6,280 nt of DNA, from contig CAMWUF010000067.1 in assembly GCA_947177375.1 (NCBI GenBank), positions 1-6,280 on the forward strand, written 5' to 3'. Origin of the DNA: an uncultured Ruminococcus sp. Its GTDB lineage: Bacteria; Bacillota; Clostridia; Oscillospirales; Ruminococcaceae. Numbering within the stretch: the first letter of the stretch is position 1; the number at the start of each line of letters is the position of its first letter. Positions 5,110 through 6,280 of the stretch are shown here, in pieces. The notes under the pieces were generated by a model. The model searched no databases and had not been told where the DNA came from. It worked only from the letters and a program-made list of their open reading frames with translations. The position numbers and the translations under genes were made by a program.

Positions 5110-6280
5110 TTATTTTATAGCAGGTTGTAATATTAACTTACCTTTTTCTTCCAGCTGAATTTGAGAATCCACAATTTTTACTTTTGCAGGCTCTACCGAT
5201 TGCAAATTATATTTGATTTGCCAATCTTCCTGAAGTCCTTCAATTTCAAATAAATTTCTCAAAGGTCGGACACTGCTAAGTGTTTCTTGTGCAGAAGTAA
5301 AGCCTTTATAAAAATATGGATTTGGATAAGCAAGAGAATCAATTGCAACAATTGGTGCTCCTTGTGCAGGCATTTCACGCAGTTCAACATTTGTCCCCGA
5401 TAGCAATACGCTTAAAAATTTTGAATTTTGATGCTTATCAACTTCTTCTGTTGAAGTAGCCAAACTAAAATATTCAGACGGGTGCAAAACAGGAGCTTCT
5501 GGCACATCGGGAACAATTACATCTGTATCTGTTGAAGACCCAACAGAAATATCCACATTATCAGCTCCAAGTTGTGCTTTCAGCTTTGCGATTTCCTGAC
5601 GAAGTGCTTCTATATCCAATTTAGCACGTTCTTCCAGCATTAATTTCTGTTGCAATAATTGTTCTCTTTCAATTTTAAGTGCATCTATTTGTTGTTGCAT
5701 TTCGTCATAATTCAAACCCATTCTTTCGAATTGTTCTTGAATTGTCATAGTATCAGATTTCTTTTCTTCTCTTGATGCCTGCAAATCATCATTTTGTTTC
5801 TGTAGCCATTTATTTTTTGCCATTAATTCATTGCATCTTTTTTGCAGCATAACAGATTCTTTACTTTTTTCTTTCATTTGAGCAAGCTGTTCTTTCAGTT
5901 GCTTGTTTACATTTTTCAGTTCATCTAACTGGTCTTCCAGACCTTCTTTTTCTTCCAGCAATTCTTCCATTTCGTCATCTAAATCATCACGGTCAGAATA
6001 ATCTCTTTTTGCAAAGCTTTGTTCTTCGGCTCTTTCCAACTGTTCTCTGAGTAACTGTCTTTCACTCCGAAGACTATCTACTTCTTTGAGTAATTTTTCA
6101 TTTTTTTCATGCAAAGCTTTATTAATTTTCACTTGTTCAGGCTGTTTTTGCTGAAATTCTTCTAACTGTATTTTCAACTGATGATTTTCCGCATTTAAAT
6201 CATCAATTTCAGCAGATAATTTTTCTGCTACTTCACTGCTTGCATTTTGATTTTTCACAGTTTCTAATTCATTTTTATAA
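5110..6280 (-). CDS. Coiled-coil protein with C-terminal PNP-x-FY domain, 5' end cut by right window edge
   Basis: I do not recognise this protein. The frame is open to the edge, giving 389 visible residues. The GTG at 6256-6258 is in frame but is preceded by YKNELET and has no good ribosome binding site, so it is probably not the start. The visible N-terminus (YKNELETVKN) resembles residues 26-35 (YKNSLDSIKE) of the downstream protein, which follow its membrane helix. A similar helix of about 25 residues is therefore expected beyond the window. Visible residues about 1-237 are Leu/Glu/Gln/Lys-rich coiled coil, with an acidic patch (DDLDDEMEEL, 98-107). About 240-267 is a Ser/Thr/Asp/Pro linker. 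About 268-389 is a mixed domain with PNPYFY (319-324). It lies 37 bp before its longer paralogue on the same strand, likely in one operon. Confidence 0.88.
   Translation of the reverse strand, partial: YKNELETVKNQNASSEVAEKLSAEIDDLNAENHQLKIQLEEFQQKQPEQVKINKALHEKNEKLLKEVDSLRSERQLLREQLERAEEQSFAKRDYSDRDDLDDEMEELLEEKEGLEDQLDELKNVNKQLKEQLAQMKEKSKESVMLQKRCNELMAKNKWLQKQNDDLQASREEKKSDTMTIQEQFERMGLNYDEMQQQIDALKIEREQLLQQKLMLEERAKLDIEALRQEIAKLKAQLGADNVDISVGSSTDTDVIVPDVPEAPVLHPSEYFSLATSTEEVDKHQNSKFLSVLLSGTNVELREMPAQGAPIVAIDSLAYPNPYFYKGFTSAQETLSSVRPLRNLFEIEGLQEDWQIKYNLQSVEPAKVKIVDSQIQLEEKGKLILQPAIK

Overview
All genes in this window lie on the minus strand, so they are read from the right edge to the left. 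The DNA is AT-rich. The Shine-Dalgarno sequences are strong (AGGAGG type) and several starts are TTG. The gene order atpI-atpB-atpE-atpF-atpH with a SigA-type promoter, together with the protein sequences, points to a low-GC anaerobic Firmicute, probably of the Clostridia (Ruminococcus/Oscillospiraceae-like). That placement is inference; no marker gene here fixes the genus.

Right part (2394-6280): two consecutive genes for very long coiled-coil proteins, 37 bp apart. The upstream one runs off the right edge and lacks its N-terminus. The downstream one is complete: 892 aa, with one N-terminal membrane helix, about 740 residues of Gln/Glu/Lys-rich coiled coil and a C-terminal domain of about 120 residues. 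The two resemble each other at the N-terminal juxtamembrane segment (YKN-x-L) and in the C-terminal domain (PNP-x-FY motif). They therefore look like paralogues built to one plan around coiled coils of different length. I do not recognise a named family for either C-terminal domain.

Boundary (2224-2393): a rho-independent terminator closes the coiled-coil unit. About 40 bp further on is a perfect-consensus promoter (TTGACA, 17 bp, TATAAT) that starts the ATP synthase operon.

Left part (1-2223): the membrane half of an F-type ATP synthase operon. It encodes assembly protein I, subunit a, subunit c, subunit b and the N-terminal 90 residues of subunit delta, which is cut by the left edge. The F1 genes atpA, atpG, atpD and atpC would be expected beyond position 1. 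Subunit c carries the sodium-binding ligand set with a second carboxylate (Glu33 plus Glu66). This predicts a Na+-coupled enzyme of the two-carboxylate type.

The clearest points of interest are this c-subunit motif and the apparently undescribed pair of membrane-anchored coiled-coil paralogues. Other points are the 45-residue internal repeats, and a start-site correction for atpB in which the atpI stop codon lies inside the atpB ribosome binding site.
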